A stretch of 64,000 bases of DNA from Roseburia hominis (GCA_021771815.1 JAETOE010000007.1:1-64000), one strand, 5' to 3'; shown: positions 1 through 11,717, counted from the stretch's first letter. A program made the numbers and translations. Notes: generated by a model from the letters alone, not told the origin.

Positions 1-39
1 GCAATGCGTCAGGCATATGAAATGGGAAAAGAGGTGTAG
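1..39 (+). CDS. C-terminal 12 codons of an upstream gene (partial)
   Basis: An open frame runs from the window edge and stops at TAG 37-39, reading AMRQAYEMGKEV. The residues look like a genuine alpha-helical C-terminus, but 12 residues are too few to name a family. The palindrome at 141-200 is the likely terminator of this gene. Confidence 0.5.
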   Translation, partial: AMRQAYEMGKEV

Positions 40-140
40 ACAGCGTTATTGCCTTATACTCCATAAGCACTGCCCTGCAATATCCAGTTGCCTAAATCCC
101 CGAATTGTGCGATAATGTGCAGGAAAGCAATGAGCAGTGC

Positions 141-200
141 CAAGACGGAAAGAAACGAATATCCGTGCTAGCACGAGGATATTCGTTTCTTTTTGTCTTG
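141..200 (+). terminator. 60-bp near-perfect palindrome, probable bidirectional terminator
   Basis: Positions 149-164 are perfectly complementary to 177-192 (16 bp). Pairing resumes outside two G-T wobbles, 141-146 with 195-200. The loop holds GTGCTAGCAC, itself palindromic. The right arm ends in a T-rich run (TTTCTTTTTG), as in an intrinsic terminator, and the mirror A-rich left arm would serve the other strand. The length and nested symmetry also fit a repetitive extragenic palindrome. Confidence 0.7.
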
Positions 201-201
201 A

Positions 202-290
202 TAGGGCGAAAGCCCGTGAGTCCGGCAGCTCTGCTGACGGACGTGCACTGCGGAGTAGGGTTTGCCAAGAAGCCCATGAGATATATTGTA
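202..290 (+). other. Structured leader upstream of sua5 (three consecutive hairpins)
   Basis: Just after the palindrome three more hairpins can be drawn: GGGC-GAAA-GCCC near 204-215, a GTCCGGCAGC/GCTGACGGAC stem near 219-241 with one mismatch, and GGGTTT/AAGCCC near 257-275. The sua5 ribosome binding site follows directly. I recognise no known riboswitch class, so this is either a structured 5' UTR or part of the same repetitive unit as the palindrome. Confidence 0.35.
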
Positions 291-301
291 AGGATAGCAT
301 T

Positions 302-1354
302 ATGCATACAAAGTTGATTCAAATAGATTCTGCCAACATTGACAGAAACGCGATAAAAGAAGCGGCAGATTTGATTGCAGCGGGAGAACTGGTCGCATTT
401 CCGACGGAGACGGTCTACGGACTGGGCGCGGACGCGCTTTCCCCCGAGGCATCGAAGAAGATTTATGCCGCGAAGGGAAGGCCATCGGATAACCCGCTGA
501 TCGTACATATTTCAAAGTTCGAGGATCTGGTCGCCATCGCGAGGGAGGTCCCGCCGCAGGCGAAAAAGCTAGCCGATGCATTTTGGCCAGGTCCGCTGAC
601 GATGATCGTGTGGAAGAATGAGAAAGTTCCCTGTGAGACGACGGGCGGGATGGACACGGTCGCAGTCCGTATGCCGAATCACCCGGTCGCACTCCGGCTG
701 ATTGAGGAGAGCGGATGCCTGATCGCGGCGCCGAGTGCGAACACCTCGGGGAAGCCGAGTCCGACGGAGGCGTCGCATGTGGCGCTTGATATGGACGGCA
801 GGATTCCGATGATTCTGGACGGCGGAGCGGTGGGAATCGGAATTGAATCTACGATTATAGACCTGAGTGAGAAGACGCCGATGATTTTGCGACCGGGTTA
901 TATAACGAAAGAAATGCTTGAGGAGGCGCTCGGCGGGGAGGTCTGCATCGATCCGGGCATTATCGCGGCGGATTCTATGAAAAAGCCGAAGGCGCCGGGA
1001 ATGAAATACAAGCATTATGCGCCGAAAGCGGATCTTGTCCTGGTCGAGGGGAAGACAGACAGGGTCGTGGCGGAGATCAACAGGCTTGCTGCGAAAAAGC
1101 AGGAAGCGGGTCTGCGTGTGGGCGTGATCGCGACGGACGAGACGCGTGACAGATACCAGGCGGATCTGGTGTTCAGCATTGGAGCAAGAGAGGATGAAGA
1201 CGCGATTGCCAGGCATCTCTACAAGCTTTTGCGGGAGTTTGACGATCAGAATGTAGATGCAATCTATTCCGAAAGCTTTGCGACGCCCAGAATCGGACAG
1301 GCAATCATGAACCGGCTGTTAAAGGCTGCGGGCCATCAGGTCATACAGATATAG
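302..1354 (+). CDS. ywlC: L-threonylcarbamoyladenylate synthase (Sua5/YwlC family)
   Basis: A cytoplasmic enzyme making threonylcarbamoyl-AMP from threonine, bicarbonate and ATP, the first step of t6A37 tRNA modification. The 350-residue product has the YrdC fold (about residues 15-200) with FPTETVYGLGAD, KGRPSDNPL and PSANTSGKPSPT. The linker PGMKYKHYAP and a C-terminal Sua5 domain (about 235-350) mark the long two-domain form. The ATG at 302 is chosen because TAAGGATAG sits just upstream and the protein then begins near the fold. An in-frame extension to 137 would run through the palindrome and is rejected. It heads a cluster with the phosphatase-like gene, upp and dCMP deaminase. Confidence 0.95.
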   Translation: MHTKLIQIDSANIDRNAIKEAADLIAAGELVAFPTETVYGLGADALSPEASKKIYAAKGRPSDNPLIVHISKFEDLVAIAREVPPQAKKLADAFWPGPLTMIVWKNEKVPCETTGGMDTVAVRMPNHPVALRLIEESGCLIAAPSANTSGKPSPTEASHVALDMDGRIPMILDGGAVGIGIESTIIDLSEKTPMILRPGYITKEMLEEALGGEVCIDPGIIAADSMKKPKAPGMKYKHYAPKADLVLVEGKTDRVVAEINRLAAKKQEAGLRVGVIATDETRDRYQADLVFSIGAREDEDAIARHLYKLLREFDDQNVDAIYSESFATPRIGQAIMNRLLKAAGHQVIQI

Positions 1355-1386
1355 GATAAAGTACGCGGAGAGGGCAGATATTTATT

Positions 1387-1869
1387 ATGAAAGAGTATAA
1401 CCGAATCATTTTTGTTGCGGACAGCGGTACCTGCAGAGCGCCTATGGCGGCAGGTATATTGCAGGAATATAGTTTAAAGCGTCCGGTGGAAGTACTCACC
1501 AGAGGGCTTGTGGTTTTGTTTCCGGAACCATTGAATCAGAAAGCGGAAGCTGTTATGATAAGTAATGGAATTAATATGGAAGGCTTTATGTCCACGCAGC
1601 TGACGGAAGAGGATTTTACGGAGGATACGCTGGTACTCGTGATGGAGCACATTCAGGTGGAAAAGGTTCTTGAGAAATATGAGAACGCCGATCCGGAGAA
1701 TGTCTATGTTTTGACAGAACTTGTCGGGGATGAATTGGAGATCATAGATCCTTACGGCGGAACGCTTCAGGCGTATGGGCTTTGCTATGAAACGCTGCGC
1801 AAGACCATATTAAAGTTGGTTAATCTGTTAAATGAAAATGAGGAAGGGGATGCCGAATGTCAAAAGTAG
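1387..1869 (+). CDS. LMW protein-tyrosine-phosphatase family protein lacking the catalytic cysteine
   Basis: A 160-residue protein with the low-molecular-weight PTP/arsenate reductase fold. The N-terminal strand and P-loop read [13 protein letters not shown] (residues 7-19). Family members have C-x4-C-R-S here, with the first Cys as nucleophile; in this protein that position is Ala11 (codon GCG), while Cys16 and Arg17 remain. The general-acid loop DPY at 121-123 is kept. It is therefore probably not a classical phosphatase and may bind phospho-ligands or act through Cys16. It sits 32 bp after sua5 and overlaps upp by 13 bp, so it is likely co-expressed with them. Confidence 0.8.
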   Translation: MKEYNRIIFVADSGTCRAPMAAGILQEYSLKRPVEVLTRGLVVLFPEPLNQKAEAVMISNGINMEGFMSTQLTEEDFTEDTLVLVMEHIQVEKVLEKYENADPENVYVLTELVGDELEIIDPYGGTLQAYGLCYETLRKTILKLVNLLNENEEGDAECQK

Positions 1870-2486
1870 TGGTTATGGATCACCCGTTGATTCAGCATAA
1901 GATTGGTATTATCAGAAGAGAAGAGACAGGCTCGAAGGATTTCCGCACACTCGTCAGCGAAATTGCGATGCTGATGTGCTATGAGGCGACAAGAGATTTG
2001 AAGCTTGCGGATGTGGAGATTAAGACGCCGATCTGCGAGACAACCGTAAAGGAATTGAGGGGCAAGAAGCTCGCGGTCGTTCCGATACTCCGTGCCGGGC
2101 TTGGTATGGTAGACGGCATGCTTACGATGATTCCGGCTGCAAAGGTAGGTCATATTGGACTTTACCGCGATCCCAAGACTTTAGAGCCGGTAGAATACTA
2201 TTGCAAATTGCCGGCGGACTGCGCGAACCGCGAGGTATTTGTCGTAGACCCGATGCTTGCGACCGGAGGCTCTTCGGCTGCGGCGATCCAGATGTTAAAG
2301 GACAAAGGTGTGAAGAGCATTCGCCTGATGTGCATTATTGCGGCGCCGGAGGGTGTGAAGAAGATGCAGGAGGAGCATCCGGACGTGGATATCTATATTG
2401 GGGCGCTCGATGATCATTTGAATGAGCACGGCTACATTGTTCCGGGACTTGGAGACGCAGGGGATCGTATTTTCGGCACGAAATAG
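1857..2486 (+). CDS. upp: Uracil phosphoribosyltransferase
   Basis: Converts uracil and PRPP to UMP in pyrimidine salvage. The 209-residue length is typical. The PRPP-binding loop [15 protein letters not shown] lies near residues 128-142, and the C-terminal uracil-binding segment ends [13 protein letters not shown] as in known Upp proteins. The start codon lies inside the end of the preceding gene (13-bp overlap), with AGGAAGGGG as ribosome binding site, so translation is probably coupled. No terminator is obvious before the dCMP deaminase, and both are nucleotide-salvage functions. Confidence 0.97.
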   Translation: MSKVVVMDHPLIQHKIGIIRREETGSKDFRTLVSEIAMLMCYEATRDLKLADVEIKTPICETTVKELRGKKLAVVPILRAGLGMVDGMLTMIPAAKVGHIGLYRDPKTLEPVEYYCKLPADCANREVFVVDPMLATGGSSAAAIQMLKDKGVKSIRLMCIIAAPEGVKKMQEEHPDVDIYIGALDDHLNEHGYIVPGLGDAGDRIFGTK

Positions 2487-2523
2487 GCAGTTGTACAGGG
2501 GCGGACAGCAGAGAGCGAAGACA

Positions 2524-2597
2524 TATCGGATATGGCAGACAGAGCATGGAGTGAACACCAAAAGGCGTATCGGATATGACAGACAGAGCATGAAGCG
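2524..2597 (+). repeat. Imperfect 30-bp direct repeat between upp and dCMP deaminase
   Basis: TATCGGATATGGCAGACAGA at 2524 recurs as TATCGGATATGACAGACAGA at 2568. The whole 30-bp units match at 27 positions and are 44 bp apart. The spacer has no hairpin or promoter I can support. It is a small local duplication of unknown role. Confidence 0.6.
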
Positions 2598-2626
2598 ACA
2601 GGGACTTTGGACGGAAGGGGAAGTAC

Positions 2627-3112
2627 ATGAGCGGAAAGAGAGAGGACTATATCAGCTGGGATGAATATTTCATGGGAGTTGCCACCTTATCCGGGATGCG
2701 CTCGAAAGATCCGAATACGCAGGTGGGAGCCTGCATTGTCAGCTCTAATCACAAGATCCTGTCCATGGGCTACAATGGCTTTCCGATGGGCTGTTCGGAC
2801 GACGAATTTCCGTGGGCGCGCGAGGGCGAGCCGCTCGAGAATAAATATTTTTACACGACGCACAGTGAACTGAATGCCATCTTGAATTACCGCGGCGGCA
2901 GTCTGGAGGGAGCGACGATGTATGTGACGCTTTTTCCGTGCAATGAGTGCGCCAAGGCGATTATTCAGTCTGGCATTAAGCGGATTGTGTACGACAGCGA
3001 TAAGTACGACGGAACTCCCGCAGTCATAGCGTCCAAGCGGATGTTGAAAGCGGCGGGCGTGGCTTTGCAGCGGTATGAGCGCACAGGACGCAGCGTCAAT
3101 ATTGAATTGTAA
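2627..3112 (+). CDS. Deoxycytidylate (dCMP) deaminase, ComEB-like
   Basis: Zinc-dependent deaminase converting dCMP to dUMP, feeding thymidylate synthesis. The 161-residue protein carries the zinc signature HSELNAIL (about 84-91), where Ser replaces the usual Ala of HAE, and PCNECAKAI (about 105-113). The N-terminal SWDEYFMGVA and RSKDPNTQVGACI segments match the family. The ribosome binding site is GGAAGGGGA, 4 bp before the ATG. A strong terminator follows. Confidence 0.93.
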   Translation: MSGKREDYISWDEYFMGVATLSGMRSKDPNTQVGACIVSSNHKILSMGYNGFPMGCSDDEFPWAREGEPLENKYFYTTHSELNAILNYRGGSLEGATMYVTLFPCNECAKAIIQSGIKRIVYDSDKYDGTPAVIASKRMLKAAGVALQRYERTGRSVNIEL

Positions 3113-3117
3113 AATAA

Positions 3118-3160
3118 GGAGGAAGGACACGCATACGAAATGCGGGTCTTTCCTCTTTGT
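3118..3160 (+). terminator. Intrinsic terminator after dCMP deaminase
   Basis: A long hairpin pairs 3119-3134 with 3140-3155 around a 5-nt loop, with one mismatch and one G-T pair. It is followed by TTTG and separates the sua5-upp cluster from the ATP synthase operon. Confidence 0.75.
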
Positions 3161-3262
3161 GCATATTGTGGGTTTTAAAGCCGTAATATACAATATAGAA
3201 GATTTGTATTTGTAAAAATGACAAACATACAATATTAGTCGCGTATAATAATGATTAATACA

Positions 3263-3290
3263 TGGACAAAAAAGGGAAAAATGATATAAT
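3263..3290 (+). promoter_or_regulatory. Promoter of the ATP synthase operon
   Basis: TGGACA (3263-3268) and TATAAT (3285-3290) are separated by 16 bp, about 50 bp before the first gene. A further TATAAT at 3244-3249 gives a weaker alternative. Confidence 0.65.
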
Positions 3291-3342
3291 ATATGTGTTG
3301 GCATCAAGGAACGGTAAGTGGTGATGCCGGTAAGGATCTTCT

Positions 3343-3594
3343 ATGAACAATCATCGTAAAATTTTTCAATCCCTGACGCTGATTTTACAACTCGGGCTGA
3401 ATATGATCGTGCCGATTTTCATGTGCACAATGCTCGGCGTATGGCTGGGGAAGAAGTATGATATCCCGATTATTACGGTTCCGCTTTTTGTTGTGGGGGC
3501 GCTTGCGGGATTTACCAACATTTTTAAGATGGTGAAGAAGCTATACGGACAGGGTGGTGAATCGGACCGAAACCATGTTAAGAAGACTAAATGA
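3343..3594 (+). CDS. AtpZ/AtpI-family small membrane protein
   Basis: An 83-residue protein with two transmembrane helices (about 14-33 and 44-66) around a WLGKKYDIP turn and the G-F-T-N motif near residue 56. This is the usual first gene of Firmicute atp operons, thought to help assemble the c-ring or carry Mg2+ or Ca2+. The tail is basic (KKLYGQGGESDRNHVKKTK). It overlaps the next gene by 41 bp. The name follows operon position and topology; the sequence family is short and divergent. Confidence 0.75.
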   Translation: MNNHRKIFQSLTLILQLGLNMIVPIFMCTMLGVWLGKKYDIPIITVPLFVVGALAGFTNIFKMVKKLYGQGGESDRNHVKKTK

Positions 3595-4009
3595 TGCATT
3601 ACCCGGGTTGGTTCTGGGGATTATTGTATATGGAATTGTGATTGAACTGGCGGGCGTCTGGTTTGTGGAGGATAAGTTCCGCTATACGAGCGGTCTGCTG
3701 ATTGGGATCGTGCTTGCTGTCGGCATGGCGGTCAATATTGCCGTGGTCGTCCGCGACACGGTCGAGATTTACGGTGAGAGCGGCGCGAAATCGAGAGTTA
3801 TCACGAAGTCTATTTTGCGGTATATTGTCGTGGTAATCGTTTTCTTCGTGATGATGAAGTGGAATCTGGGGAATCTTTTCACCGCATTTATTGGGGTATC
3901 AGGCTTGAAAGTGTCTGCGTACTTACAGCCTTTTATTCATAAAGCTATACAAAAACTGCAAGGAAGAGGTGATGTATCTTCGAACAGCGAAGATAGTGAA
4001 ACTATCTGA
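3554..4009 (+). CDS. ATP synthase protein I-like membrane protein
   Basis: A 151-residue protein with four predicted transmembrane segments (about 14-36, 44-66, 85-103, 106-127), in the place where AtpI is found. The start is uncertain: GTG at 3554, GTG at 3557 and ATG at 3575 are all in frame, none has a strong ribosome binding site, and all lie inside the preceding gene, which implies translational coupling. Residues after 130 are polar. It may guide Fo assembly. No catalytic motif is seen. Confidence 0.65.
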   Translation: MVNRTETMLRRLNDALPGLVLGIIVYGIVIELAGVWFVEDKFRYTSGLLIGIVLAVGMAVNIAVVVRDTVEIYGESGAKSRVITKSILRYIVVVIVFFVMMKWNLGNLFTAFIGVSGLKVSAYLQPFIHKAIQKLQGRGDVSSNSEDSETI

Positions 4010-4022
4010 AGGAGGTGAAACA

Positions 4023-4760
4023 GTGAATAACGAGATTTTGATGTCATCCGGCGCCGAGAACATCGATTTCATGATACACGGTATCTTTAAATATGAAATC
4101 TTTGGTCATGAGGTCTGGATTACAACATCACATGTCTGCATCCTTATTGTCATGGCGCTGATGTTAGCGTTGGCAATCGCCGGCAATCGGGCAATCAGAC
4201 ATGCAAAAGAAGTACCGGAGGGCTTCCAGAATGTGATAGAGCTTATTGTCGAACTGCTCGACAATATGGTCGCGGGTACCATGGGGAAGGTGGCTGCGCC
4301 GAAGTTTGTGAATTACATCAGCACAATCTTCATCTTTATCCTGATGAGCAATATATCCGGTCTGTTTGGTTTAAGACCGCCAACGGCCGATTTCGGCACA
4401 ACATTTGCAATGGGTCTTATTACATTCTTCCTGATCCATATTACGCAGTTCAAGAATCTGCCGCTAAAACAGATCTGGACAGATATGTGTTCCCCGTTAC
4501 CGCCATGGCTGCCGATCTGGTTTCCAATCAACCTGATCAGTGAGATTGCCGTACCGGTTTCGCTGTCCTTACGTTTGTTCGCAAACGTGCTGTCAGGAAC
4601 CGTTATGATGGCGCTTGTATATGGATTGCTGAGTAAGATTGCAATTATCTGGCCGGCAGCACTCCATGTTTACTTCGACTTGTTCTCAGGAGCAATTCAG
4701 ACGTATGTATTCTGTATGTTGACAATGACATACATCGGTCAGAACTACGAATCAGAATAA
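4023..4760 (+). CDS. atpB: F1Fo ATP synthase subunit a
   Basis: The stator half-channel of Fo, in the membrane. The 245-residue protein has the conserved helix with SLRLFANVLSGT (about 180-191), where the Arg is essential for ion translocation. The last helix ends in LTMTYIGQNYE. I place the start at GTG 4023 because AAGGAGGTG (4009-4017) is exactly spaced for it; an in-frame ATG further upstream lies inside the previous gene. A 20-bp gap with its own AGGAGG leads to atpE. Confidence 0.95.
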   Translation: MNNEILMSSGAENIDFMIHGIFKYEIFGHEVWITTSHVCILIVMALMLALAIAGNRAIRHAKEVPEGFQNVIELIVELLDNMVAGTMGKVAAPKFVNYISTIFIFILMSNISGLFGLRPPTADFGTTFAMGLITFFLIHITQFKNLPLKQIWTDMCSPLPPWLPIWFPINLISEIAVPVSLSLRLFANVLSGTVMMALVYGLLSKIAIIWPAALHVYFDLFSGAIQTYVFCMLTMTYIGQNYESE

Positions 4761-4768
4761 TTTTTTAG

Positions 4769-5035
<267 letters not shown>

Positions 5036-5039
5036 AATA

Positions 5040-5087
5040 GAATCAAGCGGAGCTTGATTCATTAGAAAAATGGCAGAGCCATTTTTC
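5040..5087 (+). promoter_or_regulatory. Tandem hairpins between atpE and atpF
   Basis: Two perfect stem-loops lie side by side: GAATCAAGC/GCTTGATTC (5040-5060, 3-nt loop) and GAAAAATGGC/GCCATTTTTC (5065-5087, 3-nt loop). Their place just after the c-subunit gene suggests mRNA 3'-end protection or partial termination that raises c-subunit output relative to the rest. Confidence 0.7.
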
Positions 5088-5150
5088 ACAGGTTGAGGAA
5101 GAGCATAGGCGTTTTTCCCACAATAATAACAACGGAAAGGAGGCCAGACC

Positions 5151-5662
5151 TTGGAGGAAATGCTAAGACTTTTCGGCTTGGATTTTCAGTTGCTTCATGA
5201 CGTAGTGCTCATGGCAATCGCTGTATTTTTTCTCTTCATGTTTATGTCGAAGCTGCTCTTTAATCCGGCTCGCAAGCTTTTAGAAGACAGAAAGAACCGA
5301 ATCGCGACGGACATTGAGACGGCGGAGAAGGATAAGACAGATGCAGCGGCATTGAAAGCAGACTATGACGCCAAGCTGAAAAATATTGATAAAGAAGCAG
5401 AACAGATTTTAAGCGAAGCCCGCCAGAAGGCGCAGAAGAATGCTGCCCGCATCGAGGCGGATGCCAAGGAAGAGGCTGCTCGCATTATCCAGAGGGCGAA
5501 CGAGGAAGCAGAGCTTTCCAAGAAGCGCGCGATGGATGAGGTAAAGCAGGAAATGATTACCGTTGCGTCTATGATGGCTGCAAAGGTCGTTGCGGCGAAT
5601 ATTGATGCGTCGGTGCAGGATACGCTGGTAGAACAGACATTGAGAGAAATGGGTGATTCGAC

Positions 5663-5675
<13 letters not shown>
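5151..5675 (+). CDS. atpF: F1Fo ATP synthase subunit b
   Basis: The peripheral stalk. The 174-residue protein has one N-terminal membrane helix (about 15-35), FNPARKLLEDRKNRI, then a long charged coiled coil (about 45-155) rich in Ala, Glu and Lys. The start is TTG 5151: AGGAGG at 5138-5143 is ideally spaced for it, and an internal ATG four codons later has no such site. It overlaps atpH by 13 bp. Confidence 0.95.
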
Positions 5676-7734
<2,059 letters not shown>

Positions 7735-7744
7735 AACGGTAGCA

Positions 7745-7783
7745 TATATTTTCCACACAGACAACTTGCGCGCGGAAAATATA
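7745..7783 (+). repeat. 10-bp inverted repeat between atpA and atpG
   Basis: TATATTTTCC (7745-7754) pairs perfectly with GGAAAATATA (7774-7783) across a 19-nt loop in the short atpA-atpG gap. It may stabilise or process the operon mRNA. There is no terminator-like U tract. Confidence 0.55.
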
Positions 7784-7809
7784 GACAAGAATGAAAGGCG
7801 GTGCTTATA

Positions 7810-8673
7810 ATGGCCTCAATGAGGGACATAAAGAGACGAAAAGGCAGCATACAGAGTACGCAGCAAATCACGAAAGCCATGAAGCTTGTTTCTACCGTAA
7901 AACTGCAGAAAGCCAGAACCAGAGCGGAGCAGACCAATCCATATTTTAATTATATGTATCAGACTGTGACCTCAATGCTGGCAAAGTCCGGCACGATAGA
8001 TCATCCTTATCTGCGTAAAGGAGAATCCACGAAGAAGGCAGTTGTTGTCATTACCTCCAACCGCGGACTTGCCGGCGGTTACAATTCCAATATTACCAAG
8101 CTTGTGACCGGAAGCGAAGAGCTTCCGATGGAAGACGTAGAAGTTTACGCAATCGGTAATAAGGGAAAAGAAACCTTAGAACGCAGGGGATATGAGATCA
8201 AAGAGGATGATTCCGGAATTATCGAATCCCCGTCCTATGAGGATGCGGCGGCGCTCTGCAAGAAGATCTTAGCGGATTACACGGCAGGGAAGATCGGCGA
8301 AATCTATCTGGCGTACACGCATTTTAAAAATACGGTAAGCCATGAGCCGAAGCTTATCAAGCTGCTTCCGGTGGAGTTCGACGAGGAGGAGATCAGTCAG
8401 GCAGCAGAAGCCAACGTGCTCATGAATTATGAGCCGAACGAGGAAGAAGCGCTTGATATGATCATTCCGAAGTATGTGACCAGCCTGTTTTACGGCGCGC
8501 TTGTGGAAGCCGTTGCCAGTGAGAACGGGGCGAGAATGCAGGCGATGGATTCTGCGACCAGCAATGCAGAAGAATTGATTAGTGATTTGACACTGAAATA
8601 TAACAGAGCACGTCAGGGCTCTATCACGCAGGAGTTGACAGAGATTATTGCCGGTGCTTCTGCAATATCCTGA
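7810..8673 (+). CDS. atpG: F1Fo ATP synthase subunit gamma
   Basis: The rotating central shaft of F1. The 287-residue protein begins MASMRDIKRRKGSIQSTQQI and ends with the conserved helix YNRARQGSITQELTEIIAGA. The start is ATG 7810, correctly spaced from AAAGGCGG; a GTG at 7801 lies inside that ribosome binding site. The EVYAIGNKGKE segment is family-typical. It is followed by a 67-bp gap to atpD. Confidence 0.97.
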   Translation: MASMRDIKRRKGSIQSTQQITKAMKLVSTVKLQKARTRAEQTNPYFNYMYQTVTSMLAKSGTIDHPYLRKGESTKKAVVVITSNRGLAGGYNSNITKLVTGSEELPMEDVEVYAIGNKGKETLERRGYEIKEDDSGIIESPSYEDAAALCKKILADYTAGKIGEIYLAYTHFKNTVSHEPKLIKLLPVEFDEEEISQAAEANVLMNYEPNEEEALDMIIPKYVTSLFYGALVEAVASENGARMQAMDSATSNAEELISDLTLKYNRARQGSITQELTEIIAGASAIS

Positions 8674-8737
8674 TAAGCAGGTTGAACGCAGTCTGTTTAT
8701 CAGGCGTACAATAACAAAAATATTTAAGGAGAAATAA

Positions 8738-10138
<1,401 letters not shown>

Positions 10139-10183
10139 TCGGTGTTTTGCGGCAGAATGAAGTAGGCGATAAGGAGGAGCATT

Positions 10184-10594
10184 ATGGCAGACGAGAACAG
10201 AGTTTTCGATGTGGAAATCATCACGCCTGACCGCGTGTTCTACACAGGGAAGGCAACGATGATCGAATTTAATACGGCTGCCGGTGAGCTTGGCGTATAT
10301 AAGAAGCACATTCCGCTCACGACCGTTCTTGCGCCAGGAATCGTGAAGATTCATGAGGATGGCGAGGAGAGTGTGATAGCAGCCGTTCATTCCGGTTTTG
10401 CGGAAATCCTGCCGGAAAAGGTAACACTTCTCGCAGAAATCGCGGAATGGCCGAACGAGATTGACAAGAATCGTGCCGAAGCAGCGCGTGCGCGCGCCGA
10501 GGAGCGTCTTGCCAATAAGACGGAGGCGATTGATGTAAAGCGTGCCGAGTATGCGTTGCGCAAGGCTCTGGTGCGAATTGATATTGCAAAATAA
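10184..10594 (+). CDS. atpC: F1Fo ATP synthase subunit epsilon
   Basis: Regulatory shaft subunit that can inhibit ATP hydrolysis. The 136-residue protein has an N-terminal beta-sandwich with ITPDRVFYTGKATMIEF and GELGVYKKHIPL (about 11-45), and a C-terminal helical hairpin (about 95-135) rich in Ala, Arg and Glu. AAGGAGG precedes the ATG. It is the last gene of the operon and a terminator follows at once. Confidence 0.96.
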   Translation: MADENRVFDVEIITPDRVFYTGKATMIEFNTAAGELGVYKKHIPLTTVLAPGIVKIHEDGEESVIAAVHSGFAEILPEKVTLLAEIAEWPNEIDKNRAEAARARAEERLANKTEAIDVKRAEYALRKALVRIDIAK

Positions 10595-10597
10595 TAG

Positions 10598-10632
10598 AAA
10601 TGCCTGTAGGACTAGGTCTTACAGGCATTTTT
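10598..10632 (+). terminator. Terminator of the atp operon
   Basis: AAATGCCTGTA (10598-10608) pairs perfectly with TACAGGCATTT (10620-10630), followed by TTG. The placement 3 bp after atpC marks the end of the operon. Confidence 0.85.
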
Positions 10633-10664
10633 GTCATGGCGAATACCGTATTTATGAAAAAGAT

Positions 10665-11402
10665 TTATGAAAAATTAGTGAAAGTCTCTGTCTTAGAAAC
10701 GCTGTCTACATGAATGTATACATCCATACAAGTCATGCCGTCCTTTTCGTAAACGTACTCGAAGCAGGGTAAAACATTTTCTTTTGGAGTTTCCTTGAAA
10801 CCGTTTGTCTGTAAATATTCCATGATACGCTTATACCCATTTGGGATATATTCAAAAGCCGCACGGAAGGGATCATAAATTGTAATCACAGCGTAATCGG
10901 CTTTTACCTGATTTACAAATTCTACGCCTGGGTATTCTGTCTCAAATCCATCCGGTAAAATATATGCGGCGACATATCCCCGCAGTCTAAAGCGATTTTG
11001 TAATTCCATGGAAACATAAGGGAAATCCCACCCGATCTTTTTGGCATCAGGTTTAAAATCCAAAAGTCCTGATTTCTGTGCCCATTGGTCTAAATATGCA
11101 TTTACATCATCCTCGGGGTTGGGAGTTACCATAACATATTGTCCCATCCGAAACGGCGCCACTGTTTTTATAATGACCTCTGAGTAAATATCTTCCTGGG
11201 CAGACAGATCTTCGCGAATGAGAGTGTCCAGTTTACAGACAAACATATCGCTTAAATCGATTAACTTGTTTAATTCTGGAATCACTTCGTCCGTTTCCCA
11301 TTTTGACACGGTCTGACGGGATACAGCCATTCGCTCAGTCAACTGCTCTTGTGTGACTTTTTGCTGCTTTCTCAATAACTGGATGTTCTTTCCTAAACTC
11401 AT
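10665..11402 (-). CDS. XRE-type regulator with a GyrI-like effector-binding domain
   Basis: A 245-residue DNA-binding protein. Residues 5-60 form an XRE helix-turn-helix (TQEQLTERMAVSRQTVSKWE). Residues about 85-240 read as a GyrI/AraC-E-bind type ligand domain, with GWDFPYVS, RGYVAAYILPDG and a C-terminal pattern YEKDGMTCMDVYIHV. Proteins of this pairing usually sense a small amphipathic molecule or drug. It is convergent with atpC and has AAGGAGA upstream. The target is not evident; the neighbouring plus-strand region holds only a coding relic. Confidence 0.8.
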   Translation of the reverse strand: MSLGKNIQLLRKQQKVTQEQLTERMAVSRQTVSKWETDEVIPELNKLIDLSDMFVCKLDTLIREDLSAQEDIYSEVIIKTVAPFRMGQYVMVTPNPEDDVNAYLDQWAQKSGLLDFKPDAKKIGWDFPYVSMELQNRFRLRGYVAAYILPDGFETEYPGVEFVNQVKADYAVITIYDPFRAAFEYIPNGYKRIMEYLQTNGFKETPKENVLPCFEYVYEKDGMTCMDVYIHVDSVSKTETFTNFS

Positions 11403-11479
11403 TCTAATATCTTCTCCTTGTCTTTATGGATGTTTGATTGTTGTAAATTAATTTTGACATAAAACTGGAAGGGAGGCTA

Positions 11480-11684
11480 CCATATTGGGAGTGCTTTTTG
11501 GAGGAAAAGCGTAAAGTAAAAATTTACATTCCATATTCTCGAGCAGATTTCCTTGCGGCGCTAAAACGGCAGGCTCAGAGTTGATGAGAGTTTCACGGAT
11601 GAGCGGGTGGAAAATAGAAGGAACGACTGGACGAAAGAGGACTTTATCGCTATATTAATAATAGACGCAATTAAGAATTATTGA
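11480..11684 (+). pseudogene. Frameshifted coding relic, family unknown
   Basis: In the 331-bp gap between the XRE gene and the phosphatase gene, two overlapping open frames read like protein. Frame one (11480-11584) includes KIYIPYSRADFLAALK and ends at TGA. The +1-shifted frame (11565-11684) includes VENRRNDWTKEDFIAI and ends at TGA. They join into one plausible 60-residue segment if a single shift near 11565 is undone. There is no start codon with a ribosome binding site. A small hairpin terminator follows. I cannot name the family. Confidence 0.35.
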
Positions 11685-11696
11685 CCCCACTGCTAT

Positions 11697-11717
11697 GCAG
11701 GAGACACCTGCTTTTTT
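11697..11717 (+). terminator. Short intrinsic terminator
   Basis: GCAGG-AGACA-CCTGC followed by TTTTTT. The 5-bp stem with a clean T run fits termination of whatever transcript crosses the relic, just before the ribosome binding site of the next gene. Confidence 0.6.

Noticed and set aside
137..301. In-frame N-terminal extension of the Sua5 protein back to 137
   Set aside because: It runs through the 60-bp palindrome and leader hairpins, has no ribosome binding site, and the family N-terminus fits ATG 302.
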